Below are positions 22,821 through 33,061 of a DNA stretch of 64,000 nucleotides, one piece after another. Within the stretch, counting starts at the first letter, position 1. Every line of letters begins with the position of its first letter. Made by a program: the position numbers and the translations under genes. Origin of the DNA: Ilex aquifolium (Eukaryota; Streptophyta; Magnoliopsida; Aquifoliales; Aquifoliaceae); the NCBI GenBank assembly GCA_951799425.1, contig OX637395.1, forward strand, positions 8,238,951-8,302,950, in the 5' to 3' direction. Under the pieces are notes generated by a model. The model was given only the letters and a program-made list of their open reading frames with translations, did no database searches and was not told where the DNA came from.

Positions 22821-23705
22821 TGATGAGTCCAAATTTGACTGAGTCGAGCCCAACTTAAATGAACCGAGAAAGCCCAAAGGAAATCCCATTCGGAGCTGAA
22901 TAGTCCAAATTACGGAGGGCATAAAGGGAAGTCCAAATTACGGAGGGCATAAAGGGAAGTCCAAATTACGGAGGGCATAAAGGGAATTTGACTCGGTCGT
23001 AAAACAATACGGTCATAAATCGATACGGAGTTAAAAGGAGCTCAAGCCAAAGCCAACACCAAAGGACCAAGGGGCGCCGCCCATGGGGTGGCCCTCCTGA
23101 TTTTCTCCTCATTTGTCCTCTTGACTCCGTCACTCCAACTCAAGTCCAACCCAGCTCAAGAAGACAACTCAAGTCCAACCCAGCTCAGGATCCTCCTCCG
23201 AAGGAATAGGAACACGAGGGAGAAAATATCGGGATACGGATGGAGATCTATTCCTACATTAACTGTGCTTACCAAAGAGATTTATTCCTACCATGATTGT
23301 ACTTACCAAAATAGTGGAAGACCTCTAACTCACGTCACCGCCTTACTAAACATATATAATGTAAGCTCTTTCCACAAGGAGAGGGATCTGGACAACACCC
23401 TTGACGCCTCCAATACCTCACATACTTCACTACACACATTGTTCTCTCTCTTCCCCATGCACTGTAATACTCCCGGAGTTACTCTCCTGATAATCTTGTT
23501 CATCAATAAAACACCTCCGGCCACCGCTGCCGTTCCCGAGAGTGGAGTAGGTCACCCGGACCGAACCACTATATATCTCTGTGTTGGTTCTATATTTACT
23601 GTTTTGTTGTTATATTGTCATTGATTGCCTGTTTACTGCTTATTGATTATACCTATTCATATTCTTGACTGTTGATCTTGCGCAATATCGATTTGTGCAT
23701 CATCA
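22821..23705 (+). repeat. 3' LTR of gag-only element
   Basis: Preceded by a G-rich polypurine tract (22810-22820) and followed by ATAGT, the target duplication also found at 3413-3417. A 28-bp unit is present three times in tandem (22903-22986), whereas the 5' LTR has a single copy. Confidence 0.92.
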
Positions 23706-23710
23706 ATAGT

Positions 23711-24059
23711 CTCCAAATATTTTTTGGGATAATTTCGGTAGAGCTTGCTCTAAAAATAAGGGCCTAGGAAAATCTTAACTTGTCTATAAAACTTAAAGTT
23801 TCTTGAATGCACAATACAATCAAATCCAAAATAACAATAATCATAGTTTACGATCAAAATTCTCTCAAAAATCATCATTCCGAACCTAACTATCAAAACA
23901 ACCATAAATTCCAATCAAAATAAACTAATCACCACATGTGATCGGTTCACTTTATTAAACCCGAGACAAATACAACAGACACGTAAAGAGAAAACTATCA
24001 AGACACGTAAAGAGAAAACAATCATCAAGACACGCAAAGAGAAAATTAAAACAGACGAC
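23711..24059. other. Gene-free AT-rich DNA
   Basis: No frame or element recognised. It is the right-hand flank of the nested LTR elements and may contain diverged pieces of the array that follows. Confidence 0.4.
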
Positions 24060-24723
24060 CACTGCTTGAAAGCACTTTGCAACCTACTTAAATCCGATTA
24101 ATTTGATGTAAGTTATTCTTTATTTCATTTAATTAAAGAAAGTTAAATCAATCTAGTTTTTTTTTGTCACATAAATCAATCAATCTAATAATAACAAAAT
24201 ATTTTTTCAAAATTTTGACATGGTCTCCTTTGAAAATAGGAGAATGAAAATATCAACATATATACAGAACTGAAAAACAAATGAAATAATCCCCCAAAAT
24301 CAGTGATCTATACCCAACAACCAACAAGCCAAACGTATCCCCATAAATGTGAAATTAGTTCACCATACTAAACACAGAATAAACAAAAACTCACGCAAAT
24401 TCGATTAAGTTGATATAAGTTATTATTTATATCATTTAATTAAAGAAGGTTAAATGAATCTAATAATAATTCGTTATTTTTATAAAATTTTGGTAGAGTT
24501 TCCTTTAAAAATAGATGACCATGGAAATATCAACACGTATACATAATTGAAAACAAAAAAAAACAAAACAATCCCCCAAAATCAACGATTCATACCCAAC
24601 AACCAAAACAACCATCAATTTCACATCAAACCAAACATCTATAATATAAACGTGTAATTAGTTCACCATACTAAACATAGAACAAACAAAAACCCCTTAA
24701 AATTCGGTTAATTTGATGTAAGT
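24060..24723. repeat. Tandem array of about 300-bp units
   Basis: The word GATGTAAGTTATT (or GATATAAG) with the following TTTATTTCATTTAATTAAAG recurs at 24114, 24412 and 24715, spaced 298 and 303 bp. The flanking CCCCCAAAATCA and CCATACTAAACA blocks repeat as well. The third unit is split by the solo LTR and resumes at 25741. Confidence 0.78.
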
Positions 24724-25740
24724 TGATGGTTCTCGAAAATATTTGCCCAAGTCCAGAACCGAGATCTTAGCCTGAGGACTGAGGGTACGTCCAATGTATG
24801 GAAGCTTCTTGCTCCTGAGGGTTGTATGTTGCACGAGATGATTTCTGCAACAAATAGAGATAGCGATCCTTTCGATGATGAACCTGAAACAAAACAGGTC
24901 AGAAAGAAGGGGGCCGGCTGAACACCCGGCTTATCCCCTCTGAAGCTCAAGTCAACAAGAGTTGGAGGCTTTAGCACAGTGTATTCCTTTTCTCAGTTCA
25001 GTTTTTGCGTACCTTTGTTCATCTTTCTGAGGTGTATTTATACCTAGACTAGCAATGAGTGCAAAGGGTTTGGAGTCCTATCTCAGCATTTAATGGCTTG
25101 CACTCTTATCCATGCGCAATGAGTGCTCTCCACTCAGATTCTCATGACTGGTTCAGTCAGGCGATAGGATGACTGCTCGGGGCATGCCGAAAACTTATGA
25201 CCCTACCTCCGGTCATTTGAGTCCATCTGATCGGCATTTGACACCTACTCCCGAATGTTTATTACTTAGGGAACAATACCTCGGGGTTTCCCGAAGACAT
25301 ATGGTTGGCGCAATAACCATTAATGTTTTGCAATTATGAATGTCGGTTTAGGTCTCGAGGATACATATACTCATTAATAGCCCTGTCACAGTCACTCAAC
25401 TCTTCATTAATGCGCAGTTATATCTCCTTAAATGTTGGTCCCAGCCCGTGTGCTCGGCTCTCCCGAGTCATTACTCATTGGCGCTATCTTCCGATGCCTT
25501 TTGAGCTTCATAACGGTTATATTTATCCACGTGTCGGTCTGGGGGTTGTTGAGCCGAGCTTACTTACCTCGACTTTAAGCCTTCTAGTACCGTTGGGCTT
25601 TACCCTTTGGGCGCGGTCCATCCTACTCTTGTAGTGGACAAGACGCTGCGATCCATTTGGGCCATTGCGCCAGTGGAGGCCTTCTGGATTTATTGGGCCC
25701 TTGACTATGGCGGCCCATATCCAAAATCTCATAATTATCA
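24724..25740. mobile_element. Solo LTR
   Basis: A 1,017-bp segment beginning TG and ending CA with a perfect 5-bp duplication TAAGT (24719-24723, 25741-25745). It interrupts a recognisable tandem-repeat unit. It has no internal domain, primer site or coding capacity, as expected after recombination between two LTRs. It looks like a gypsy-size LTR; lineage not assigned. Confidence 0.75.
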
Positions 25741-25770
25741 TAAGTTATTGTTTATTTCATTTAATTAAAG

Positions 25771-26389
25771 GTTCGTTTGGTTAGGAAAAAAAATGATGGA
25801 AAATGAAAATGATAGATAGTGAAGTAAAAGAAAAGAAAATGATAGAAAATATATTTTGATGCATGTATTTGGTTACAATGAAAAATTTACGGGAAAGTTT
25901 TAAAAAAAATTCATTTTATTGTTTAAAAGAAAAGAAAGTTATAAGAAATTTTTTATAATTGTCTAAACTACCCTTAATTATATTAAATCGGTCTAAAAAA
26001 GAAAAAATATGTAATTATAATTGAAAGTTAAAAAGTTTTAAAAAAGTGACTCAAAATCTAATTCTAGTACAATCACCAAAACAAAGGTATTTATGTCAAA
26101 TTATATGATTAATCAAATTCATACCAAAAAATTTTAAAATTAATAACTAATAAAATATTTTAAGAAAAATAAGAGTAAAATAGGAAGTTAGTTATAGATC
26201 ACAACTTTCTTGCATTTCCTTATGTTTTTTACAAGAAAAAAAAGTTGGTTATTTGTGAGAAAATTCAAGTATGAAAAAAAATTATTTTTTTCTATCATTT
26301 TCTTTTTCATGCTAACCAAACACATGAAAATTTTAAAAAGTTTATATTTCTTTTATTTTCTACCATTCTCCTATTAAACAAACGAATCA
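25771..26389. mobile_element. MITE with GTTCGTTTGG ends
   Basis: Imperfect terminal inverted repeats (GTTCGTTTGGTTA and its complement near 26375-26389) enclose AT-rich non-coding DNA. TAAAG flanks both sides (25766-25770, 26390-26394). It interrupts the third repeat unit of the neighbouring array. If the duplication is really TAA, a Harbinger relative is the likely parent. Confidence 0.65.
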
Positions 26390-26394
26390 TAAAG

Positions 26395-27168
26395 AAAGTA
26401 TTAGGTCATTACTAGTATTGTGTTATGTGGTGTCATCATCTAATATCAAGCTTACAAGTAAATAACATATCAAGATTTAGGCATGGAAGAGTATGGACAT
26501 TCTTTCTTTGATTTTCAGTAAATTTTTTGAAAAGTAACAATTTTATTCAATTCGGTTTCGAAAAACTTGTTGGTTGTATATTAGTTCGTTCTGCACCGCC
26601 AACGACCTAAAATCAAAGGCGCAAAACTTAAAGTTCTCGTAAAAATAGATTCATTTATTAACGAAAAATTTGATAGTAAGTAAAGTAAGAATAAATAAAT
26701 CTATTCTAAACGAATATGAAACTAATATGATTGACCGACACAAATAATAAAATAGATCATAATAGTGTCAACCACAAATGATTTTTATTTTAACCGGGCT
26801 TAACTGGTATTTTAAGAAAAATATTTATTGTTTTATTACTTCATCGAGAAAGGGTAAGAATTGTTGTAGAATTAAATATGATTTTCAATTTTTAGGGGAA
26901 ATATGTATGATAAATTTAGCTAAGAAAAAATAGTTCATAATATTTTAATTTTTTATATATGCGAAATTAAGACACGATACGATCAAATATATCATATAAA
27001 TCGATTGACATCTCAAAATATTATCACTAACAATTAAGAAATTTTGGAAAAAAATGAAAAGAAAAATGCAAGTGGACAAAAAGACAATGTGATCTAGATT
27101 TTATTAACTAGAGAAAACGACCAGTAGAAGGGATAAGCCTATCCCCTATATCCTATATCTATATCTAT
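26395..27168. other. Gene-free AT-rich DNA
   Basis: No credible reading frame, RNA gene or element ends seen. Confidence 0.4.
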
Positions 27169-28136
27169 TCTATACTATTAATAAAACTACCTTAACATAA
27201 AAAAAAATTTGATTCTTTATTTTACCCTTATAAAGAATTACAAATACCACTCTATCATTTCAAAATTAAATATCTAAATTATAATTATATCGTTATGTAT
27301 TTAAATCTCTAAATTACCTTTAACATCTCTTTTAATTATCTATTTTCTATGTATAAATATTAGTTTCTATGAATTTTTTTGATTTACTATATTACCCTTC
27401 AAAAAATATGAATCATTTTAATAAAGTTCAAAAAAATTTTAAAAACTCCATCAATCTAATATTACTCATCTTACATGCAAATAAATATTTTTCATCGAAA
27501 AGTTTAACTTTTTTATTTCTAAGTTAAAAAAATAATCGTAAATATAGTTTTTTTTTTAAATCAATTTATGTTATATAAGTATAATTCTTTAGTTACAATA
27601 AACTTTCTAAATTGTATTAAGATTTTATGTAAAAATAGGGTGTGGTGTATTTTTAAGTAAAACTTGAATTTTTAAAAATTTTAAATGCTTTATAATATAT
27701 ATTATAGAGTAATATGTTAAATTCTTTTCCAATTAACCTAATTAATTGATAATTGAAGTAAGATTCCAATATGATTAGTATATTGACAATTACTTTTATT
27801 TTATTCAAAGAATTATAAGTAGAATCATAATCAAATGAATTTCAAAAAATTTAATTTCTCAAACATCACTAAAAAATCACTCTCAATCACAAAATTCTAT
27901 AAAAATAGAACTTTAACTATTTATTTATTTATTTTTATCTTTCTTGCTATAGTTATAAAGACGAATTTTGTACATTCTCAAAATTTTCATAATCCTATAA
28001 CAGAATATAAGTAATGAAAAATTAAGTTTAGTAAATTTGAGATGATATTTAATTTAAATACACATATATATAATATATTTTATTAAGTTTTGTGTACAAA
28101 AATTATTTACGTGCAACGCACGTGGTACATTACTAG
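27169..28136 (+). mobile_element. Non-autonomous Helitron
   Basis: Begins TCTATACTATTA and ends CTAG, followed by T. A hairpin (ACGTGC-AAC-GCACGT, 28109-28123) lies nine bases before the CTAG end. These are the Helitron hallmarks: 5' TC, a 3' palindrome about 10 bases from a CTRR end, insertion next to T and no target duplication. The 968-bp interior is AT-rich with no Rep/helicase frame, so mobility would have depended on another element. Confidence 0.85.
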
Positions 28137-28282
28137 TCAAATCAAAAATCAAGTGAAATAAATATAAAAAGAAAACTTCCACAAAATCAGGAAAAAATAT
28201 TGACTGTCACGATTAAGTCATCAGGTTAATATGGTGTAACTATATAGCTGAGCAAGTGAATTCAATTGAATAACAAACCTTC
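28137..28282. other. Short AT-rich spacer
   Basis: Separates the Helitron from the next MITE; TTC at its right end is the probable target duplication of that MITE. Confidence 0.35.
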
Positions 28283-28804
28283 GGGCTCGTTTGGTAGACA
28301 TATTATGAGGGGATTAAATATTGGATTGTACTATTTTTTATTTAATCGGGTCTAATACTTTGCTTGGTAAACAAATTTGATACCGTATTAATTTCAAAAA
28401 TATATATTAATCGTATATTTTTTATACGTTAGACATGTATTATTGAGGTATTTTAATACCACCAAAATATGTGGTATTATAATCCAACTCAAACGTATTA
28501 TTTTACACATTTACCATTATAACCCCCTAACTGATAAAATCAAATTGTCATCAATGTAACAAACACTGATTGAGAGTATTTTTGTCAATTCAACATTAAT
28601 ACGATAAAATAATTTCTTAACCAAACAACCGATTGGATTAAATAATTATTATCCAACGTTTATGTTGTGTATTACCAAATACTACATAAAATTACGTATT
28701 ATTCTAATACCCTATTTAGTCTTGTCTTTTGTCCTTCTGTATTGTATTAGATCGGATTATTTTATCTAATCCATCCATTTCTAATATGACAACCAAACGA
28801 GCCC
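28283..28804. mobile_element. MITE with GGGCTCGTTTGGT ends
   Basis: Perfect 13-bp inverted ends (28283-28295, 28792-28804) flanked by TTC on both sides. The interior has further inverted similarity (TTTAATCGGG / GATCGGATTATT types). Non-coding, 522 bp. The 3-bp duplication suggests a Harbinger-related (Tourist-like) family. Confidence 0.85.
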
Positions 28805-29483
28805 TTCATGTAATACAACCCTTCATGTAAAAAAATTGAATAACAACCCTTCATGTAATACAATAATTATCTATTTATAGAAATAAGTACACTTTGTCTA
28901 CATGAATTTTTTTTAATTGTATAGTGGAATCGCATAGTGTTGATGATGTGATTACTATAGGGATGAAACCAATCAAGAATATGAATATGAATATGTTACA
29001 GTACCTGTTATCTAAAGAGGAATTCCAACTGATCGCCGTGATTGACAAGTGGGTAAGTGGGTTAAGTGCACTTCTCTTCCAGGATTCTCGAAAGATATAT
29101 AAAGATGTAAAACTCTATTCTATATTTTTGTCACCGTATTTACTTCAGAATCACGGTGGAAAACATTCCTGTCAAATAGATAGTGTATACTTCCAAAAAT
29201 ACAAAACAACAAAGAAAAAAAAAAACGACATCGTGTGACCACCATACACTAGTGCATCACGTGTCAAACCCACACCGGTCACCTGATTCCCACGTGACAG
29301 TCAATTGCTCATCCTTACAAATGTCAACATCAACACATAAGACACGAGGATAGATACGGAAATATTATCATATTATATCACCATCTAATAACGAATTAAT
29401 AAACGAATCATTGTTCTGTGCGATGCGATGTACGAAATTTACAATTCTCTCGATTTTTTTTATGTATTTTCTTATCTTATCAA
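28805..29483. other. Gene-free DNA with an unsupported 104-codon frame
   Basis: The frame at 28924-29238 (+) resembles no family I recognise and has ordinary intergenic composition. Three copies of a CCCTTCATGTAA word lie at 28801-28857. Confidence 0.35.
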
Positions 29484-29494
29484 TTGGAATATCG

Positions 29495-29717
29495 ACCACC
29501 GAGTAAGGTGGTCTAGTGGTGGTAGTTCAAGTCCTGGAGTTTCCATTAGGGCTCAGTGGTTGGCCGCTATGCTAGCCTAGCTAAGTCTGACCCCGAGAAG
29601 TGTTCCAAGCGCGGTCAGAGGCCTTATGATCCCATCAGTGAAGGCCTAACGGGGTGGTTGCTGGACGCTTTTCCTTTTCTCCACCCCTTTTTTTTCAATA
29701 GCAAAAAAAAAAAATTT
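29495..29717 (+). mobile_element. tRNA-derived SINE
   Basis: The head carries an A-box-like GGTCTAGTGG and a B-box-like AGTTCAAGTCC, both RNA polymerase III promoter elements. The body is GC-rich compared with its surroundings and ends in T- and A-runs. An 11-bp duplication TTGGAATATCG flanks it exactly (29484-29494, 29718-29728). Confidence 0.88.
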
Positions 29718-29728
29718 TTGGAATATCG

Positions 29729-30114
29729 GATAAAAATTATAAAGTGATAAAGATGATTTTTTTATAAAATATAAAATAAATGATAGTTAATTGCTTGCGT
29801 TGTAATTAAATTAAATGAGTACAAATAAAAAGAAAGTGAAATGTTCTAATATATTATGGATGAACTTCTTACTTATAGTAAGTTTTTAGGTGGGTTCCAA
29901 ATATGTACTTAGGCCTTGAATTGAATCCCCTTACCACCTCTCAACAAATGGTATTAAAGACGAAATCTTTGTACTCGTATTAATAATTGGGTTCTACACC
30001 ATTGTCAAGCTCTTTCATCTCTAAATTATTTGCTATAATATAAATAGTTAAGAATTCATCGTGAATCGAGATTGAACTCTCTGAATCGACTCGTTCAAAT
30101 CCTTCACCCCCACC
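29729..30114. other. Gene-free AT-rich DNA
   Basis: Nothing recognised. Confidence 0.35.
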
Positions 30115-30853
30115 CTAATGGGCGGAGTCATAATTTTTTTTTAGGGTGGGCAAATTAGCATGTTTAATTTTTTTTTTTAATTGATCGTAGAAGTTCATAA
30201 ATTTATAGTTATTGAAATTATATTTAATACTTAAAAGTTTAATAAACATAAAAGATTAAAAATCGATATGCATAACATGGATAAAAAAAATTAATTAAAA
30301 TTTCTTATCAAGAATGAGACTAATTTTTATCACTTACAATTGACCTTAACATGTTTTTATTATTTGAAAGAGTTATAAATCAATCATATCAACAATATTT
30401 TATATATATATAAAATCGTGATAACAATTTTTTATTTATGATCCTATAATTTACTACATAATAACACATATTTTTATATAATAACGAAATAACCCTATAG
30501 TTTAAAAAAATTATAAAATAACTTCATTATGTTCAAAACATATTCAAACAAGTCTGAAACGTGTCTAAAAATAAACAATAATATTAGTTGAAACTAATTT
30601 AAAATTTAATTGGTGGAGACCTAATAATTTGTAACTATCGGATAGATATAGGAGTTTATTAAATATTAAGACTCACTATTAGACTTAATATCACACTAGG
30701 AGTCTATTCAAATATATATCAGCAGAATATAATAATAGGGTGAGCACAATTAAATATGTCTAAATTTTATTTCAAAAAATATATGTCTAATGTGAAAAAA
30801 AAAAATTGAGGGGAGCATGTGCCCACCCTAGCCCAAGGGTGGCTCCACCCCTG
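30115..30853. mobile_element. Possible hAT-like MITE
   Basis: Imperfect inverted ends: GGGCGGAGTCA...AGGGTGGGCA on the left, and the complement of GGTGGAGCCA...AGGGTGGGCA on the right. The flanks CCCACCCT / GCCACCCT match at 7 of 8 bases. The interior is AT-rich and non-coding. Edges are approximate. Confidence 0.5.
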
Positions 30854-31682
30854 CCACCCTGCCTAATTAACCAAAAGAAAAAAAAATTATCAAGTGGCAA
30901 GTGGAGTGAGATCTCCCCATATATTTTCTCTTTAATTTCATTCTTGACGAATTTATTGAATTTATTTGAAGCTAGCCTAAATAGATAGCTTTTAAAATAT
31001 TTTTTTTCGATGCTTTGGGAAAAAAATATCAGAAATATCTGCTCTCAAAATGTGTGAGAGTGAGACAAGTTTGGGACTGAAGCCCCACAACTTCCTTTGT
31101 CTGGTCGACCCCCACAACTCTCTTACAAAAAGAATAAGTGTTTTTGAGTAAAATAAAGTCAGGTCGGTCAGAACTTTAACTTTTTTAACAGCAGTAGTTT
31201 TTTGGACTCAAACGGCTTATTTAGGTTGATTTTTATGACTTTTTTTTTCGACTTTTTAGAATTTTGTCACGAATTTTACATAATTTTTTAATTTATTATA
31301 TTCATAAAATATTATTAGTGATATAAAAAAATTAAAATTCATATTTGGGGAACTATTATGCATAATCTATACATACATGTAATTATTTTTATTTTGACAC
31401 AAAAAGTTAAAAAATCCAAAAAAGCTAAAAAATCACTCTAAACGAATTTTTCTAATTTTTTCAACTTTTCAAAGAACACTCCAAACGATTGTGAAATTTT
31501 TTTAACTCTGACTTTTTTACAAAAATTTTCAAACCGCAACGTTTTACCTAAAAAAGTCAGTTCGAAATAAGCTCATTGTATACAATACAAGTGGGTTTAC
31601 TTATTTATGAATGTTGGATCATTTATTAAAAAGAAAATTAAAAAATATATATATTCGAGTCGAAGGGAATTTGGGAGAGTAA
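30854..31682. other. Gene-free AT-rich DNA
   Basis: No frame or clear element ends. It contains T-runs and an imperfect inverted word (AAACGGCTTATTT near 31210 against AAATAAGCTC near 31566), too weak to call. Confidence 0.35.
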
Positions 31683-31898
31683 TGCTCCGTTTGGTACGAT
31701 GGAAAAATGGAAGGATGGAAAATAAGAGGGATAGATAAAACATTATGTTTGGTAAGGAAAGAAAGTAAGAATGATGGAAAAGTTGATGGATTAACTTTCC
31801 TTCCAACTCACCAAAATCAATCCCTCCAAAATTGGAAAGAATGTTAATTATTTGTGTTGAAATGTATTTTATTTGTCTATATATCTTTTAATATATAC

Positions 31899-31950
<52 letters not shown>

Positions 31951-32351
31951 TTTCATATAAAAATACAATGATAAAATATGTATTTATATATATATATTTT
32001 AAAAATAAATTTTAAAATAAAAAAATAAAAATAAAAATAAACAGGTCAATTGACAACTCGACACAACACGACACAATTAGTTAAATGAGTTGAGTTAGGT
32101 TTGACTAATGTTCGACACAAATCCGTAATGACTTAACACGAAATCTGACACGATACGACTCGATTGTCACCCCTAATCTTATCCGGCACAAAAAAAAAAA
32201 AAAAATTTAGTCATTTTTATTTTTCATCCATCCAACCAAACACAAATGAAGGAAAGTGTATCATTCCTACTTTCCTTCCTCGAATGATAGAAAGTGTATC
32301 CTTCCAACTTTTCATCCTTTCTATTTTTCATCTTTCCTACCAAAGGGCGCA
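31683..32351. mobile_element. Harbinger-like MITE next to the FTR gene
   Basis: Inverted ends of about 35 bp (TGCTCCGTTTGGTACGATGG against the complement of the sequence ending CCAAAGGGCGCA) with a TAA duplication on each side (31680-31682, 32352-32354). The interior holds a (TA)n tract at 31893-31947 and a fragment resembling another MITE end (about 32041-32175). Its right end lies 245 bp upstream of the FTR start codon. Confidence 0.82.
31893..31947. repeat. (TA)n microsatellite
   Basis: A run of about 27 TA dinucleotides inside the MITE. Confidence 0.9.
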
Positions 32352-32596
32352 TAAATATTCAATGTAACAGTTACACCATAACATTAATATGAAGTGATAT
32401 AATCGTTGAATAAAAAAGCTAGAAAATAAATACAATGGACCCCCAACAACACGGGGTATGGATCCATCCCCGTGGCAAGTGGATAAACCCAAAAAACACA
32501 CGCTAACGAACACCACCACACAACCGAACAGAAAACACAAATACCTCCACACTCCTCAACCACCACACCCAGAGAAAAAAAGAAAAATCAAACACG
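32352..32596 (+). promoter_or_regulatory. Proximal promoter and leader of FTRV
   Basis: Between the MITE edge and the start codon. A TATA-like ATAAATATT lies exactly at the MITE junction (32351-32359), and A/C-rich leader-like sequence precedes the ATG. The transcription start cannot be fixed from sequence. Confidence 0.4.
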
Positions 32597-33061
32597 ATGA
32601 CCACTCCGATCTTCTTCTCAAAACCGCCATTAATCTCTCACCAGAGCTCTCAATTCATCACCATTTCCACTCCAAATCTCCCCTCTTTCCTCATTTCTCG
32701 TCCATCGATCAATTTTCAGAGGAAAAATGCAACCTCAGATTCCACCACAATCATAGACACTCCCTCCGTATCTTTATACTCCGAAGACGACGATAAAGCA
32801 GCGGTTGAGGCTGAGGAGGCCAAAATTGGGTCTAGGGTTAGGGTTAAAGTGCCATTAAAGGTGTATCATGTGCCCAAAGTTCCTGAATTTGAGCTGACTG
32901 GAATGATTGGGGTGTTGAAACAATATGTTGGGGTTTGGAAGGGGAAGAGAATTTCAGCGAATTTTCCGTATAAGATTGAGTTTGTGACGGAGATTGAAGG
33001 GCGTAAAGGTCCGGTCAAGTTCGTCACGCATCTGAGAGAAGATGAGTTCGAGTATGTTTGA
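32597..33061 (+). CDS. FTRV: Ferredoxin-thioredoxin reductase, variable (alpha) subunit, chloroplast precursor
   Basis: A single-exon gene of 154 codons. Residues 1 to about 60 are rich in S/T/P and poor in acidic residues, as expected of a chloroplast transit peptide. Residues about 75-154 hold the family's SH3-like barrel with RVRVKVPLKVYHVPKVPEF, KQYVGVWKGKRISANFPYK and a C-terminal VKFVTHLREDEFE. This subunit has no catalytic centre. It clamps the Fe-S catalytic subunit that passes electrons from ferredoxin to thioredoxins in the stroma, linking Calvin-cycle enzymes to light. The intronless structure and length fit Arabidopsis FTRA1/2. The ATG at 32597 is the first in frame and gives a sensible transit peptide. 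A MITE ends 245 bp upstream; no operon context applies. Confidence 0.93.
   Translation: MTTPIFFSKPPLISHQSSQFITISTPNLPSFLISRPSINFQRKNATSDSTTIIDTPSVSLYSEDDDKAAVEAEEAKIGSRVRVKVPLKVYHVPKVPEFELTGMIGVLKQYVGVWKGKRISANFPYKIEFVTEIEGRKGPVKFVTHLREDEFEYV

Larger units (their letters stand above)
3418..23705 (+). mobile_element. Non-autonomous gag-only gypsy-type LTR element (TR-GAG/LARD-like), host of two insertions
   Basis: The element has TG...CA LTRs (5' LTR split into 3418-3648 and 14402-15033; 3' LTR 22821-23705), a primer-binding site next to the 5' LTR, a polypurine tract at 22810-22820 and a perfect 5-bp target duplication ATAGT (3413-3417, 23706-23710). Its own length without the two insertions is about 5.5 kb. 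It encodes only a gag-like protein; no protease, RT or integrase is visible, so it must have depended on a partner element. About 26 substitutions over the 632 comparable LTR bases (about 4%) suggest 1.5-3 million years at common plant rates. The gag region is broken; the termini look whole. Confidence 0.88.

Noticed and set aside
28924-29238. 104-codon frame
   Set aside because: No homology recognised, AT-rich intergenic composition, ends in a lysine run from an A-tract.
29495-29560. tRNA gene
   Set aside because: A- and B-box-like words are present but no cloverleaf; body, tail and 11-bp duplication identify a SINE.
31150-31590. MITE
   Set aside because: Only a weak inverted word pair; no clean termini or target duplication.
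32384-32566. Minus-strand frames over the FTRV leader
   Set aside because: Antisense shadows in C/A-rich leader sequence.
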